A program made the translations under genes and the position numbers. This document shows, one piece after another, positions 10,360 through 20,612 of a DNA stretch of 64,000 nt (positions are counted from its first letter, which is position 1; each line of letters begins with the position of its first letter). The notes under the pieces are model-generated. The model ran no database searches, had not been told where the DNA came from, and saw only the letters and a list, made by a program, of their open reading frames with translations. Source of the DNA: Dastarcus helophoroides (taxonomy: Eukaryota; Arthropoda; Insecta; Coleoptera; Bothrideridae); NCBI GenBank assembly GCA_028583605.1, contig CM053334.1:26523226-26587225 (forward strand), written 5' to 3'.

Positions 10360-10857
10360 CTCACATTCGAAGTTTTAACAAATAAGCTTGTAACATGGTA
10401 AACATATTAGGTTTAGACAGGAGGATTTCGTAAAAAAAAATTAAATTTTTGAAGAGACTTCCAAATTTATAAAAAAAGCATCTCGAATTTTCGAATTTAA
10501 AATCTAAATTTAAACTAAGCTTAAGCAAAAAATGTTGAGCTTTGACACGAGATTTCGAGTTCAAATTCAAAATTTCGAAAAAAGTCGACATTTTAGGATA
10601 TGATAAAAACTTTGGAAAATCAAATCAAAATTTAAAAACTCTACGTTAAGAGTTTTTAATAGAAATTTAAGAGGAAACGTGCAAGACATCGCTAAATAAT
10701 ACGGCAGCTGCAACACACATGTTTATATCACTCACTTGTCTTCATTAGGAGAAATAAAGTATGCTTAGGAACAAAATGCAATGCAATTAATTAATATTTG
10801 TCGAGTAAAGGCCCAAAAAAATCTAAAATAGTTGCACGTGTTATAATAACTATAATA
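10360..10857. repeat. A-rich tract and short unique spacer
   Basis: 10360-10680 is the A-rich degenerate tract (AAATTTCGAAAAAAGTCGAC-like words). 10680-10857 is unique A/T-rich spacer. A reverse frame at 10361-10591 is a by-product of the repeat and is not called. Confidence 0.45.
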
Positions 10858-11710
10858 TACAGGGTCTTCAAAAATTCTTCCGATATTTTCAGAGCGAATA
10901 GAACATCAAAAAATAAGGTCACTTTTTTAATAATAATTTTTTTCAAAAGAGGAGTTATAAGCAATTTTAGGCGGTAACTTTCAGTTTTGTATCCCCATTT
11001 TTTTTACATATTTTATAAAAGATTTGTAAAAAAATCTTGTTTGGAATATTTGGCAGAAAAAAGGTTCTCCTGTTCCATTTCGACAAACCGCATCATTTTT
11101 GAGTAATTGAGGTTTAAATGTAAGCATACACTGTTGTGCTTTGTTACTGTGTCCTTTGAAATATCAGTCATCATAGCTCCTAGAGGCCATAGCGTTCAGC
11201 TTTGCACATTCTGAATAGTTTTAAGTTTTCACTTCTGTCTGCAGTTGCCAAGACTGCCAATTTTTTTGCTACATCTTCTGGATCCTTTAAGTCACAAAAC
11301 TAATAAGTATTCAAAAATGGTACTGTTTATCGAAATGCAACAGAGAATCTCTTTTGCGCCAAACATAATTTAATGAATGAATCACAAAGTCATGAGACCT
11401 TTACATATAATATTCTGAAAGCCCCTCAAAGTATCCTTTTAAATGAAGGAAAGATCTGACACATATGTTGTAAATGTGTAACTAGGTGCCTTATATCTGA
11501 ATGTTAAATATTAGTTTTATGACTTGAAGGAACCAGAAGATATAGCAAAAAAAATTACAGTTTTGGAGACTGTAGACAGAAGTGAAACCTGAAAACTATT
11601 CAAGGTGGGCAAAACTGAACGCTATGGCCTCTAGGTACCATATTTTAAAGAATAAAAATAGTACTTAAATATAGGATGCTAGGGTCTATATGCTGAAAAT
11701 ATTTTCGGAT
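10858..11710. mobile_element. ACAGGGT-ended repeat with internal foldback
   Basis: Starts ATACAGGGTCTTCAAAAATT, an end type (ACAGGGTGTnCCA) seen again at 13221-13230 and common on non-autonomous insect DNA elements. Inside, 11171-11297 and 11521-11642 are inverted copies of one about 125-base sequence containing CTAGAGGCCATAGCGTTCAG and CACTTCTGTCTGCAG. A third partial copy is near 13296-13335. No transposase is seen. The right limit is unclear. Confidence 0.55.
11171..11642. repeat. Inverted repeat pair (family with GCGTTCAGC core)
   Basis: Left arm 11171-11297, right arm 11521-11642 (reverse complement, about 85 percent by eye), loop about 220 bases. Shared words include TAGAGGCCATAGCGTTCAG, CACTTCTGTCT and TATCTTCTGG-like text. 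No open frame of note. Confidence 0.7.
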
Positions 11711-13230
11711 ATACAAGCTTTTCCAGAAAATTGCTACATATAAAATGTGTGATTTTTTAAATAAGACACTATGTTTTTCTATTCATTTTTAAATTCAGTG
11801 CAAAAATAAAGTCAATTTCATTAAGATTTCCCTATACCAAAACCTTACCCTTTTAAAGATAATCAACTTGTTTTTTAATACATAAGATTTTCAAAAAGTA
11901 AATTTTACTCTTGAAAGTAAAGAATTTTGATAGTGGCTCTTCAAATTTTTATTTGGCATACATCTTGCTAGAAAATGCAGTTCTTATAAATACCTAACTT
12001 TCTAACAGGATGTTTAAAATTTACCGAAAGATTTACTCAAAGTTTGGAGCCGAATTTCTTTGTTAATTTAAATGAAACATCCAGTATTTTGTTACTTTAA
12101 ATACTGGAGAATTTAATTAGCTTTTAGATGGTATGGATTTCTTCTACCTAAGTTCAATGGTTTGGGAGATAAAACCCATTTTTGGCGAATGGCGCTGCTT
12201 TTAATCCGATATCCAACTTGATCATAGTTGGCCAAAAATGTCAATTTAATTAGACGAGGCTCCTGCTCATTTTCACAATTCTGTAAGGGAATATTTAAAT
12301 ACGAAATTTCAAAATAAATAGATTGGACGAGGCGGTCCTCATAGTTGGCCACCCAAATAGCCCGACCTAACTCCAGTGGACTTTTCCTATGGCAGTATGT
12401 AAAAAATATTGTAAACAATGTTTTTCCTACCACTCCAAAGACATGAAAAATCGAATACGAAATGCTTTTGAAACAATTGACGCAAATTCTTAGCAAATGC
12501 TAAGAACGCTTTTGGGAAAAGAATAAGGTTTTGTTTAGAACAAAGTAGTTCCCACATTAAACATTTGTTAGAGTCGAACATTGTGTTTTATTTGTGTCGG
12601 ATATTTGATTTGCAATTTCATTAAATACTAAACTAAGTATGTAGTTGCTTTTTTTTTTGTAAAACTATTTGTAAATTGAGCTAGATTAAAATAAAACAAA
12701 TAAAATTAACTTATATGATGGTTACTGGAATGTACCGAAGCCTGCCATCATGGTTCAGAATTGTTTTCGTTTGGATAATGATGAAAAAGAGTACAATTTG
12801 TAAAAAAATTTATATCGCTTGAACTATTGAATTTAGGCATAGAAAACTTACATACCAACTGCGTGTTTTATTTAAATTAATGAGGAAAACGACGTCTGAA
12901 CTTTAAGTAAATGTTCCAGTGAATTTGGAACATCCTGTATAAAATTTGGAACTTGTCCAAACTGCATTTTCTGGTAAATGGAATACCAAGTGAAAATTTA
13001 AAGACACCACTGTCAACATTATTTACTTTCAGGGATAAAATGTTTCTATTCAAAAACCTTGTATTTAAAAAAAAAGTGGATTACCTCAAAAAGGGTAAGG
13101 TTTAGGTATAGGAAAACTTTGGAAAAATTCACTTAAAATCCAGAGCTGAATTTAAAAATGAAACGAAAAAGTATTTAAAATTTAAAAATCCTAACTTTCA
13201 AATGTAACAATTTTCTGGAACACCCTGTAT
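11711..13230. mobile_element. 1.5-kb foldback element with about 0.4-kb arms
   Basis: The left arm (11711 to about 12110) and right arm (about 12850 to 13230) are imperfect inverted copies. Both ends share ATACA...TTCCAGAAAATTG, then CCTATACC.AAACCTTACCC, AGAAAATGCAGTT and TTAATTTAAAT.AAACA-type words in the same order. The central 0.74 kb holds two overlapping minus-strand frames (12113-12496 and 12387-12581) that match no domain I know, so I do not call a gene. The ends resemble the ACAGGGTGTTCC class. It is probably a non-autonomous foldback transposon. Confidence 0.65.
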
Positions 13231-14271
13231 ATATAAAAACATTTTAACATGTCGATCCCAGCAGCTCATGTTTAACCATATTGTTTATTTTTTAATATGT
13301 TATAGCTTCTAGAGGCAATAGCGTTCAGCTTGGCCCATCCTGTATATTTAAGCGTAACATTTTCAAAAAAAAATTGTAAATCGATTTAAAAGTAGAATGT
13401 TTAGAACAAAAGTAAAAATTTCAACTTTGACTTTAAGAATTTCAGGAAAAGGTAAAAAAAAATAAAATTTGATTAAAATATTTTCCGAATACATGAATTT
13501 AAGCAAATTCAAGTAAAAATTCGACATAAATTTTGAGAAAAACGAGCAGCCAGAGTTCGACAAAAACTCTTACTTTATTCAAAAAAATTAGGCAGTCTTG
13601 GAGGCTTCCGACAGAAGTAAAAAATAAAACAAGCAAATAACAGTGTTTATGTAATGTAGTTCAAATCCACACTAGTAAACAAGTCAGAATAATGGAAATA
13701 TTTAAAACTTAATTCTGGTTTGGATGCTTATATCGTGTGGAAACGAATCTAATATTTATTGGTAACAATTAAATACATTTAAATAGGATCTAATGCTCAG
13801 AGTAGAATATACTTTTAACATTAGGACATGTTGGTAACGCGTGCTGGTAATGCATGAAGGTCACGCGAAACCATAAGTTTGCCCCCTATCAAGGTGTCTA
13901 AAGAACTTCAAAAAATGATATTATTCATGCCTATTTCAATGCTTATAACTTTCTTACTATTCACTGTTGAAAAAAATTATATGTAAAAGGGTAACGTTAT
14001 TTATTTTGATGCATATTCACCTTGAAAAAATCGGAAGACTTTTTTGGTTTACCTATATGTAAATAATAATAAGTCGAAAAAATTCTTTAACAAATTGGTA
14101 AAAAAAGAGAATCGATATTTATAAAAAATAAAATTTTTAAAAAGGTTGAAATTTCAAAAAAGTGTCTAAATTTCCGAACAGATGAAATTTTAAAAAAGAT
14201 CGACATTGTTAAAAGAGATTTCGAAACATTCAAAATTTTAAGGAAGGGTTCTTTTCAAGAAAATGATTTGG
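13231..14271. repeat. Repeat fragments and A-rich tract
   Basis: 13296-13335 repeats the CTAGAGGCAATAGCGTTCAG sequence with a CATCCTGTATA end, and 13585-13620 carries the inverted CAGTCTTGG...GACAGAAG part of the same family. 13865-13897 (GTCACGCGAAACCATAAGTT) repeats 2703-2735. 14040-14271 is the A-rich minisatellite-like tract that continues after the gypsy element at 19130, so that element split this array. Confidence 0.5.
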
Positions 14272-14375
14272 TGGAACGGACTGGTCCTTGGTTATCTTCA
14301 AAAACTGAAATACAAATCTTTTTTGGTTTTAGGGGACAATATTTGTCTTTTAATTTAAGAAAATGTTTCATAAAA
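14272..14375 (-). repeat. Hairpin family H, partial copy 1
   Basis: Contains GGTGGAACGGACTGGTCCTT, then AACTGAAATACAAATCTTTT and TTGGTTTTAGGGGACAA, the outer parts of hairpin family H (better copies at 26434-26661 and 37673-38075). The central palindrome is missing. Confidence 0.65.
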
Positions 14376-14640
14376 AACTAGAAATTTTGAAAAAAAGAGC
14401 AAGGTTTCGAGAAAAAAACGACTTGGAAAAAGTAAAAATTACGAAAATTCGATATTTTCAATTAAGGTGTTTCCCAAATTCCAAATTTTGGAGAAATACG
14501 AAATTCTCAGAAAAGTCGATGATTTCAAAAATTTAGAACTTTTAAAAAACATTCATCCTTTATCAAAAGGTCGAAATTTTCAGAAGATCGACCTCTTTAA
14601 AAAGTCAAAATTTTTAAAAGTCGAAATTTTTAAATAAAGT
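14376..14640. repeat. A-rich tract to the gypsy insertion point
   Basis: Degenerate AAAAGTCGAAATTTTTAAA-type repeats. The last four bases, AAGT (14637-14640), recur at 19126-19129 and form the target-site duplication of the gypsy element. Confidence 0.6.
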
Positions 14641-14850
14641 TATAACTAACTGGTTGGTTAGTAAAGATTTTTCGGGGTTTTCAGAAATAACAGAGAAAAC
14701 TGTGCTATGCGGGAGTTTATTATGCTAAGTTAGGTTAGGTTACAACAACGAGCGCGGGTATCTAGATTATATACCGAACTCTCTTCGGAAACATCCGATC
14801 TCTGCCGGGCCAAGTGACAGGGTCGGCTTCTTGGTATTTTACGCGTTACA
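14641..14850 (-). repeat. 3' LTR of the young gypsy element
   Basis: 210 bp, reading TGTAACGCGTAAAATACC on the minus strand and ending GTTAGTTATA. It matches 18916-19125 except T versus G near 14828 (GGCTTC versus GGCGTC). It contains TTAGGTTAGG, two units of the insect telomeric word, probably by coincidence. Confidence 0.93.
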
Positions 14851-17800
14851 CACTCCCCCCATGGTTCAGAACTCGACCCGAGGAGGAACCAGTAGGCGAA
14901 GGACGTTTCTTCTTTCGGGGTCGACCTCTTCTTTTCAGGGGTACCACGGGTGTCTCAGCTGGTTGACCCTGAACGGGAGTTAAAGCGGAACAATGGTATA
15001 TACCCAAAGGAATGCTGGGCTCCGCGGGATCAGACACTTCGAAACTAACAGGAGAGATCATTCGGGTAATTTCATAAGGTCCGTCTCGCTTTGGGTGAAA
15101 TTTTGAAGTGATGCCTTTTCCAGAGCTGCTCAGAGTATGAGTGTCTACCCAAACTCTATCACCAATAGCAAACGGGATAGTCTCTCGCTTGTGAGAATCG
15201 AAATAACTCTTCTGACGATCCTGTTGTTTTTCATTTATGGATCTAGCATCTTGCCAGGTACTAGTAATTTGCTGGAGGTAGGGAGTGATTTGTGGTACAA
15301 AATTTTCGGCTTCGACAATGTGACGCATTCCAGGAAAATAGTAGCGTTTGGCTATACGTTGGAGGGTTCGCTCTGCACCATAATGGGAAGCTGTAGGAGC
15401 ATCGTGATATTCTGTCAGGATCTTTTCTCGTTCATGGATGGGTACTACCGGTTGCGCCTCTTCTACGTCATCTTCAGATGAATATCGGTAGAGTACTCCA
15501 CTTGACATGATGTATCCACGATCAGTCCATCTAGCGAAGTCTTCGTCGTTATGTCCTTCAAAACTCTTAATGATTTTCTCAATGTCGGGATCTTTAAGTT
15601 GTTCCTCTCGAATTTCAGCGGCTAAACGTCTTGGGAGTTCAATTGCTACATAACAGATGTCACAGTCGTAGGTGATTTCGTGATCACAAGGTGGACGTGA
15701 CAAGGTGTCAGCGACCACGTTTCGCTTTCCAGGCAAATAATCTATCTTCAGGTCATATCCTTGGACTTGTAAAGCCCATCGTGCAAGTCGTCCAGTAGGA
15801 GCTTTTAAATTCAAGAGCCATCGTAAAGGTTGGTGATCACTCTGTATAGTCACGGGAGTAGCTTCGATATATCCTCTAAATTTATCTAAAGCCCATATCA
15901 CAGCTAAAGCCTCACGTTCAGAAGTACTATAGTTTCTCTCCGCTGAGGTAAGAAGTCTGCTGGCATATTCCACAGGATGCTCATCTGTACCCTCACCCTG
16001 TAAAAGTACAGCTCCTAATGCATAACTGCTTGCATCAGTGCGGATGATGTATGGTTTTGTTTCGTCACTTTGTTGAAGTACCGGGGCGGTAATTAGGGCA
16101 TTCTTTAACTGATCAAATGCTTCTTGTTGTTTTTCATTCCATTGCCATGGAATATTCTTTTTGGTCAAATCACTTAGAGGACGCGAAATTTCCGCAAAGT
16201 CTTTGATAAAGCGACGATACCAGCTGCACGTTTGCAGAAATGATAAAAGTTCAGATACGTTGCGTGGAGCACGTCTATTTGCTATGGCCGAGATTTTATC
16301 AGGATCTACCGAAATTCCTTCTATGGTGATTAGATGTCCCAAATATTTTACTCGAGAACATGCAAAATGGCACTTTTCTCTTCTAGCGCGTAACTTGAAC
16401 TGTCGGAGTCTGTCAAATACTACCTGTAAGTCTGGTATGTGGTCTTCAAAGGAACGCGAAAGAACAATCAAGCCATCTAGATATGCTAATACGAATACGT
16501 CACCACAACCGCGTCGGAAATGATCGATTAACCTCTGGAAAGTTCTAGGCGCGTTTTTAAGTCCAAATGGCATTCTCAAATATCGGTAAGTTCCGAATGG
16601 AGTCACAAAACCGGTTTTATCACGATCAGCCTCGTTAACACTGATTTGATGATAAGCACTACGTAGATCGATGGTACTCATGTAGAAAGTGCGTTTTGCA
16701 GCATGCAGAAGGTCATCCATTCGAGGAAGCGGGTAAGAATCACTTACAGTAACAGCGTTCAGTCTCTGGTAGTCGATACATAAGCGAACATCACCTTCAT
16801 CCTTTGGAACCAAGACAACCGGTGCAGCCCAAGGACTTTCACATTCTTCAATGATACCATTCTCTAGCAGTTTATCCAGCTCTTTTCTTAGCTGTTGTTT
16901 ACGTGTTGGAGTCATTCGATAAGGAGGTAAGGCAATAGGCGGATGGTCACCTGTGTTAATGAAATGAGTTGCATATGGAGTTGGCTCTCCCCCCTCTTGA
17001 AAGATATCCTCATTTTCGTGAAGCAAAGTACTTAAAATCTGCTTTTCTTTTTGGTCTAAATTGGTTCCTTCCTCAGGACGCAAATCCTCTAAGCATGATA
17101 ATTCGACAGGCTCTGCATTATGGGATAACTTCGGTGGTGGCGCTTCATAGTTAAGGAAAAATTTTACATCTGGGTCGTCACCAAAATTCCAGGAATTTTG
17201 AACTAAGTCAATAGTTATTTTTGCATCTTGTAAGAAATCAATGCCGAAAAGAGTACGGTTATCTTTTGCTTCTGGAAAAATGATAAATTTTGTTTTGATA
17301 CATCGACCTTGCAAAAACACATTTTGTTCAGTAACTAAAATGTTTTCTGTTTTTCCATTACCATCGGCTAATTTTACAAAAATCGAGCTTTCCTTAAAAC
17401 TTTGATTTTCTTTCTTTAAAATTTCGTATAACAAATGTCCAGCAACACTCTGTTTAGCAGCGGTATCAACAAGTCCTGTTCCTTGGTGTCCTAAAATTCC
17501 TACTTGCAAAATAGGTCGCGAACGCGGCGCAATGAGGGTTTCCATACACATAAATTCCGTGGCTGAGGCTTCTATACCATTGCACGAAGGACATTTGGAT
17601 CGGATGTAACCAGGTTTTCCACAACCATAACACCGGATAGGAGTAGTTACTTTGTCATTGTCAGCAGTGGTTTGAGATGTTGATGGATGAGTATTTGTTT
17701 GCGCTACCTGGGACTTAGTCGCATTCTGTGTTTGAGAGGTATTTAACTTTTTCATCTCATTTGATTTAGATTCGGATTTAGATAGAAGTTTTCGACACTC

Positions 17801-18598
17801 ATCTTTCGTATGACCTACGTACTTGCAATACTGGCAACGCGGACGCTTAATTTCTTTTTGTTCCACTGGAGCGCGAGTATCCGGTACATAAGTTTCTTCA
17901 ACTGACCTACAACTTTTCAAAAGTTCAGTAAAGGTAGATATACTCTCACGTGACACTTTTTCGCGAATACGGCGGTTTAGTAGTCCATATACCATGTCAA
18001 TTTGAGTCTCTTCACTTAGTACGCCTGGTGGTATTTGCGCAAGAATGGAACGAGCTTTACAAATAAAGATATCACTCGGTGTATTAAAGTCTTGTTCATT
18101 GGCGAAGAGTTCACGATACACACGATAAGGAGGTTTCTGTGGTCCGAAAACAGTTTTTAATAGATCTATGGCCTCATCCCATGAATTAACAGAAGCTTTT
18201 ACCCCTTGGTACCACGTAGCTGCAAATCCATCAAGTAACATTGGAAGTCCTTTGAGGGCGTTTTCGTTAGATACTAACGCGCAGTCCTTATAAATAATAA
18301 TCGCGTCTATAAAAGCATTTACATCTGAGTCTTTTGTTCCGGTAAAACGCGAAGAACAGTTCGAAAAGTTACCAGTTTGTGATTGTGCTAAACTTGGTAT
18401 TACCCTACTAGGTTGATTGTTTATAGTTAACCTCGATAGGAATGTCTCAAATTGTTCGTTTGTAAACATGATATTTCCTGGCATTGTCGGACTTTGTGGT
18501 GCACAATTTTCTTCTTGAGACATGCTGCCGGGTTTATGACTACGAAGAAAGTAAACTCGCTTACCTTTCTCCTTCGTGTCAGTTTGTTCCATACACAC
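14846..18598 (-). CDS. Gag-Pol polyprotein, integrase core missing
   Basis: 1250 residues in one frame. Residues about 30-240 look like a Ty3-type capsid. Zinc knuckles follow at C255-C258-H263-C268 and at C323-C326-Y331-C336, where tyrosine replaces the usual histidine. The protease is LVDTAAKQSVAG with catalytic D378. RT runs about 560-760 with YLDG at 706-709 in place of YLDD. RNase H runs about 860-1000 (RTDASSYALGAVLLQ, ending in ADTLSRPP). An integrase N-terminal part with HYGAERTL begins near 1070, then jumps near residue 1094 (about 15318) straight to a C-terminal chromodomain-like or SH3-like tail (GDRVWVDTHTL, GPYEITRMI). The D,D,E core and CC half of the zinc finger are absent without loss of frame. 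The start ATG lies about 0.3 kb after the 5' LTR. The TAA stop (14846-14848) lies inside the first bases of the 3' LTR. Replication by this protein alone is unlikely. Confidence 0.93.
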   Translation of the reverse strand: MCMEQTDTKEKGKRVYFLRSHKPGSMSQEENCAPQSPTMPGNIMFTNEQFETFLSRLTINNQPSRVIPSLAQSQTGNFSNCSSRFTGTKDSDVNAFIDAIIIYKDCALVSNENALKGLPMLLDGFAATWYQGVKASVNSWDEAIDLLKTVFGPQKPPYRVYRELFANEQDFNTPSDIFICKARSILAQIPPGVLSEETQIDMVYGLLNRRIREKVSRESISTFTELLKSCRSVEETYVPDTRAPVEQKEIKRPRCQYCKYVGHTKDECRKLLSKSESKSNEMKKLNTSQTQNATKSQVAQTNTHPSTSQTTADNDKVTTPIRCYGCGKPGYIRSKCPSCNGIEASATEFMCMETLIAPRSRPILQVGILGHQGTGLVDTAAKQSVAGHLLYEILKKENQSFKESSIFVKLADGNGKTENILVTEQNVFLQGRCIKTKFIIFPEAKDNRTLFGIDFLQDAKITIDLVQNSWNFGDDPDVKFFLNYEAPPPKLSHNAEPVELSCLEDLRPEEGTNLDQKEKQILSTLLHENEDIFQEGGEPTPYATHFINTGDHPPIALPPYRMTPTRKQQLRKELDKLLENGIIEECESPWAAPVVLVPKDEGDVRLCIDYQRLNAVTVSDSYPLPRMDDLLHAAKRTFYMSTIDLRSAYHQISVNEADRDKTGFVTPFGTYRYLRMPFGLKNAPRTFQRLIDHFRRGCGDVFVLAYLDGLIVLSRSFEDHIPDLQVVFDRLRQFKLRARREKCHFACSRVKYLGHLITIEGISVDPDKISAIANRRAPRNVSELLSFLQTCSWYRRFIKDFAEISRPLSDLTKKNIPWQWNEKQQEAFDQLKNALITAPVLQQSDETKPYIIRTDASSYALGAVLLQGEGTDEHPVEYASRLLTSAERNYSTSEREALAVIWALDKFRGYIEATPVTIQSDHQPLRWLLNLKAPTGRLARWALQVQGYDLKIDYLPGKRNVVADTLSRPPCDHEITYDCDICYVAIELPRRLAAEIREEQLKDPDIEKIIKSFEGHNDEDFARWTDRGYIMSSGVLYRYSSEDDVEEAQPVVPIHEREKILTEYHDAPTASHYGAERTLQRIAKRYYFPGMRHIVEAENFVPQITPYLQQITSTWQDARSINEKQQDRQKSYFDSHKRETIPFAIGDRVWVDTHTLSSSGKGITSKFHPKRDGPYEITRMISPVSFEVSDPAEPSIPLGIYHCSALTPVQGQPAETPVVPLKRRGRPRKKKRPSPTGSSSGRVLNHGGSV
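14851..14862 (-). other. Polypurine tract of young gypsy element
   Basis: ATGGGGGGAGTG on the minus strand, immediately before the TGTAAC of the 3' LTR. It would prime plus-strand DNA synthesis. It also encodes the last residues of the polyprotein. Confidence 0.8.
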
Positions 18599-18896
18599 CG
18601 GTATCCTTACTTACATTCACCTATTTTAACCTATTAAGGCTGCTACACCCTGTATACCGGAGCCTTAACAACTGATGATTGGTGATAGAGCGATGACCTT
18701 GCACGTAACTGACGAAAATGTCTGTAGACGTAACAAGTTGTTTAATAATCACAGAGTTCGTACACACTTTTTTTTACAGACGTCGGGGTGTCATGCACAT
18801 ATAATCCCAAAATTGTCCGTGAATGAAAAATGCACTGAACGTATGTATAACGAAACACTAAAACTCGATAAACACACTATTTTCTCCGTTTCTCTG
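18599..18896 (-). other. 5' leader of young gypsy element
   Basis: About 0.3 kb between the primer-binding site and the polyprotein start. Plus-strand frames here (18452-18920) are shadows. The packaging signal would be expected in this interval but cannot be recognised by eye. Confidence 0.6.
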
Positions 18897-18914
18897 GCCA
18901 CAAGTTGGACGCCA
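18897..18914 (-). other. Candidate primer-binding site
   Basis: TGGCGTCCAACTTGTGGC on the minus strand, one base after the 5' LTR. It starts with the obligatory TGG complementary to a tRNA CCA end. The tRNA cannot be named without comparison to the host tRNA set. Confidence 0.6.
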
Positions 18915-18915
18915 C

Positions 18916-19125
18916 TATAACTAACTGGTTGGTTAGTAAAGATTTTTCGGGGTTTTCAGAAATAACAGAGAAAACTGTGCTATGCGGGAGTTTATTATGC
19001 TAAGTTAGGTTAGGTTACAACAACGAGCGCGGGTATCTAGATTATATACCGAACTCTCTTCGGAAACATCCGATCTCTGCCGGGCCAAGTGACAGGGTCG
19101 GCGTCTTGGTATTTTACGCGTTACA
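18916..19125 (-). repeat. 5' LTR of the young gypsy element
   Basis: 210 bp, same length as the 3' LTR and identical except for one base by eye. It should hold the promoter and polyadenylation signals. TATATACC near 19041-19050 and the TTATTATGCTAAG stretch are candidates only. Confidence 0.93.
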
Positions 19126-19129
19126 AAGT

Positions 19130-20500
19130 AAAATTTTCAGAATAGTTGACATTTTTATAAAATGTCAAATTTAAAAAAATATAAACTTTCAAATAAAGCG
19201 AAAATTTTTGAAAAAAGGCGAAATAAAACAAATAAATTTAAAACAGAGTTAAAATTTTAGGAGCCAAAATTTTGAACAAGGACTTAAAATTTTCAGCAGC
19301 AAAAAAGTACAAATTGTAAAAAAGAGTTGAAATTTTCAAACAAGGTAAAATTTGGAAAAGTTCAAATTTTTAAAGAAAAAAATCGAATACTTCAAGAAAT
19401 GGTAAAATTAAAATAAAACTGTCTAAATTTTCAAAAATAAGTGAACATTTTTCAAAAAAGGGCGCAATTTTGAAAACAAGAGCGTATTTTAAAAACGTTC
19501 AAAAAAAGCTGAAATTTTTAAAAAAGCCGAATTTGTCCAAAATAGCAAAATTTGCACACGTTCGAAATTCGTAAAAAAAGTCGAAATGTAGAGAAAAAGC
19601 CGAACTCTCCAATATAACATGTTAATTATAAAAAAATATCGAAACTTAGAGAAAATTTTGAAAAATAGAGAACTTTAAAATAATAAGAAAATATGAAAAA
19701 TGCACATTTTTGAAGTCGACATTTAAAAAAAACAAAAATTCCAGAAAACTCTAATTTTACAAGAAAAAGAAAAGTTCTATAAAAATACGAAACTTTCAAG
19801 AGTCGACATTTTCAGTAAATGTCAAAATTTGGAGAAATAGGCAAAATTATGAAAAAACTTTGAAATTTTTAAAAATAAATCAAAATTCTGAAAAGTTAAT
19901 ATTTTGAAAGGTTAAACATTTTAGAAAAGGCAATAGAACAATAAACATTTTTAATAAGGTAAAAGTTTAACAAAAAAGAAGAATTTTCCAAAAAGTTAAA
20001 ATGTTCAAAAAGTAAAAACAGAGACAAAAATCAAAGCTTTAGAATATTCTTGGAGTTTTCGAAAAAAAATTGAAATCATGAAAAAATATCGAAATTCAAA
20101 TGAGAGATTACAATAGAATCAAAATGTTTATCAGCGGCGAAACTCACAAAACAAAATAAAAATTTTGAGTAAGAGGAAAAATTCTAAACAAAAAAAAAGT
20201 AAATGGTGAAAAAGTCCAGAATTTTGAAAAGGTTCGAATTTTTGAAAAGTCGAACATCTCACATAAAGATAAAAAGTAGTTTTATGAAAATGTCGAGATA
20301 TTTTTTAAAATTTGGACTTTTTTGGTAATTCTGGTACTTATTAGGAAAATTTTATCAAAACAATTATTTTTTTAAACATTTTTAGTCAAAACGTCGACGT
20401 TTTTAAAAGATTTCAATTAATCAAAATTTTTACTTTTTCCGAGAATTTAACTTCTCAAAATTTTCATTTTATTTTGAAAATTTCGACTTTTTTTTTAAAA
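19130..20500. repeat. A-rich degenerate array (continues from 14640)
   Basis: Dense repeats of AAAAAAGTCGAAATTTT-type words with A in excess on the + strand. It is the continuation of the array interrupted by the gypsy element. No genes. Confidence 0.75.
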
Positions 20501-20612
20501 ACTGAAATACAAATCTTGACCCCTGAAACCAAGAAAGATTAAAAAACACAACAAAGGTTGCTCTAACGCGTTTTGACAGCCAAGCTCTTATCTTCAGAGA
20601 GATACTTTTTTT
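20501..20612 (+). repeat. Hairpin family H, half copy 2
   Basis: ACTGAAATACAAATCTTGAC, CCCTGAAACCAAGAAAG, then AACACAACAAAGGTTGCTCT, AACGCGTTTTGACAGCCAAG and TATCTTCAGAGAGATA: one complete arm of the family H hairpin. The second arm is missing. The strand bias of the surrounding array flips from A-rich to T-rich at about this point. Confidence 0.8.

Larger units (their letters stand above)
14641..19125 (-). mobile_element. Young Ty3/gypsy element, integrase-core-deleted
   Basis: A 4485-bp element on the minus strand. Two 210-bp LTRs differ at one position by eye, flanked by the direct repeat AAGT (14637-14640 and 19126-19129). A primer-binding-site candidate, a single long Gag-Pol frame and a polypurine tract are all in place. 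It sits in an A-rich degenerate array. Near-identical LTRs and an unbroken 1250-codon frame imply very recent insertion, yet the integrase catalytic core is absent and the RT motif reads YLDG. The copy is therefore not self-sufficient and probably moved with enzymes supplied by a complete relative. Confidence 0.95.

Noticed and set aside
12113..12581. Minus-strand 127- and 64-codon frames in the foldback centre
   Set aside because: The two overlap in different frames and match no known family; kept only as a note on the foldback element.
14725..14745. TTAGGTTAGG in both gypsy LTRs as a telomeric repeat
   Set aside because: Only two units, located inside an LTR and duplicated by it; no array, so not telomeric DNA.
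14990..15481. Plus-strand frames within the gypsy element (15137-15481, 16161-16523, 16969-17154, 18675-18920)
   Set aside because: Antisense shadows of the Gag-Pol frame or of the leader.
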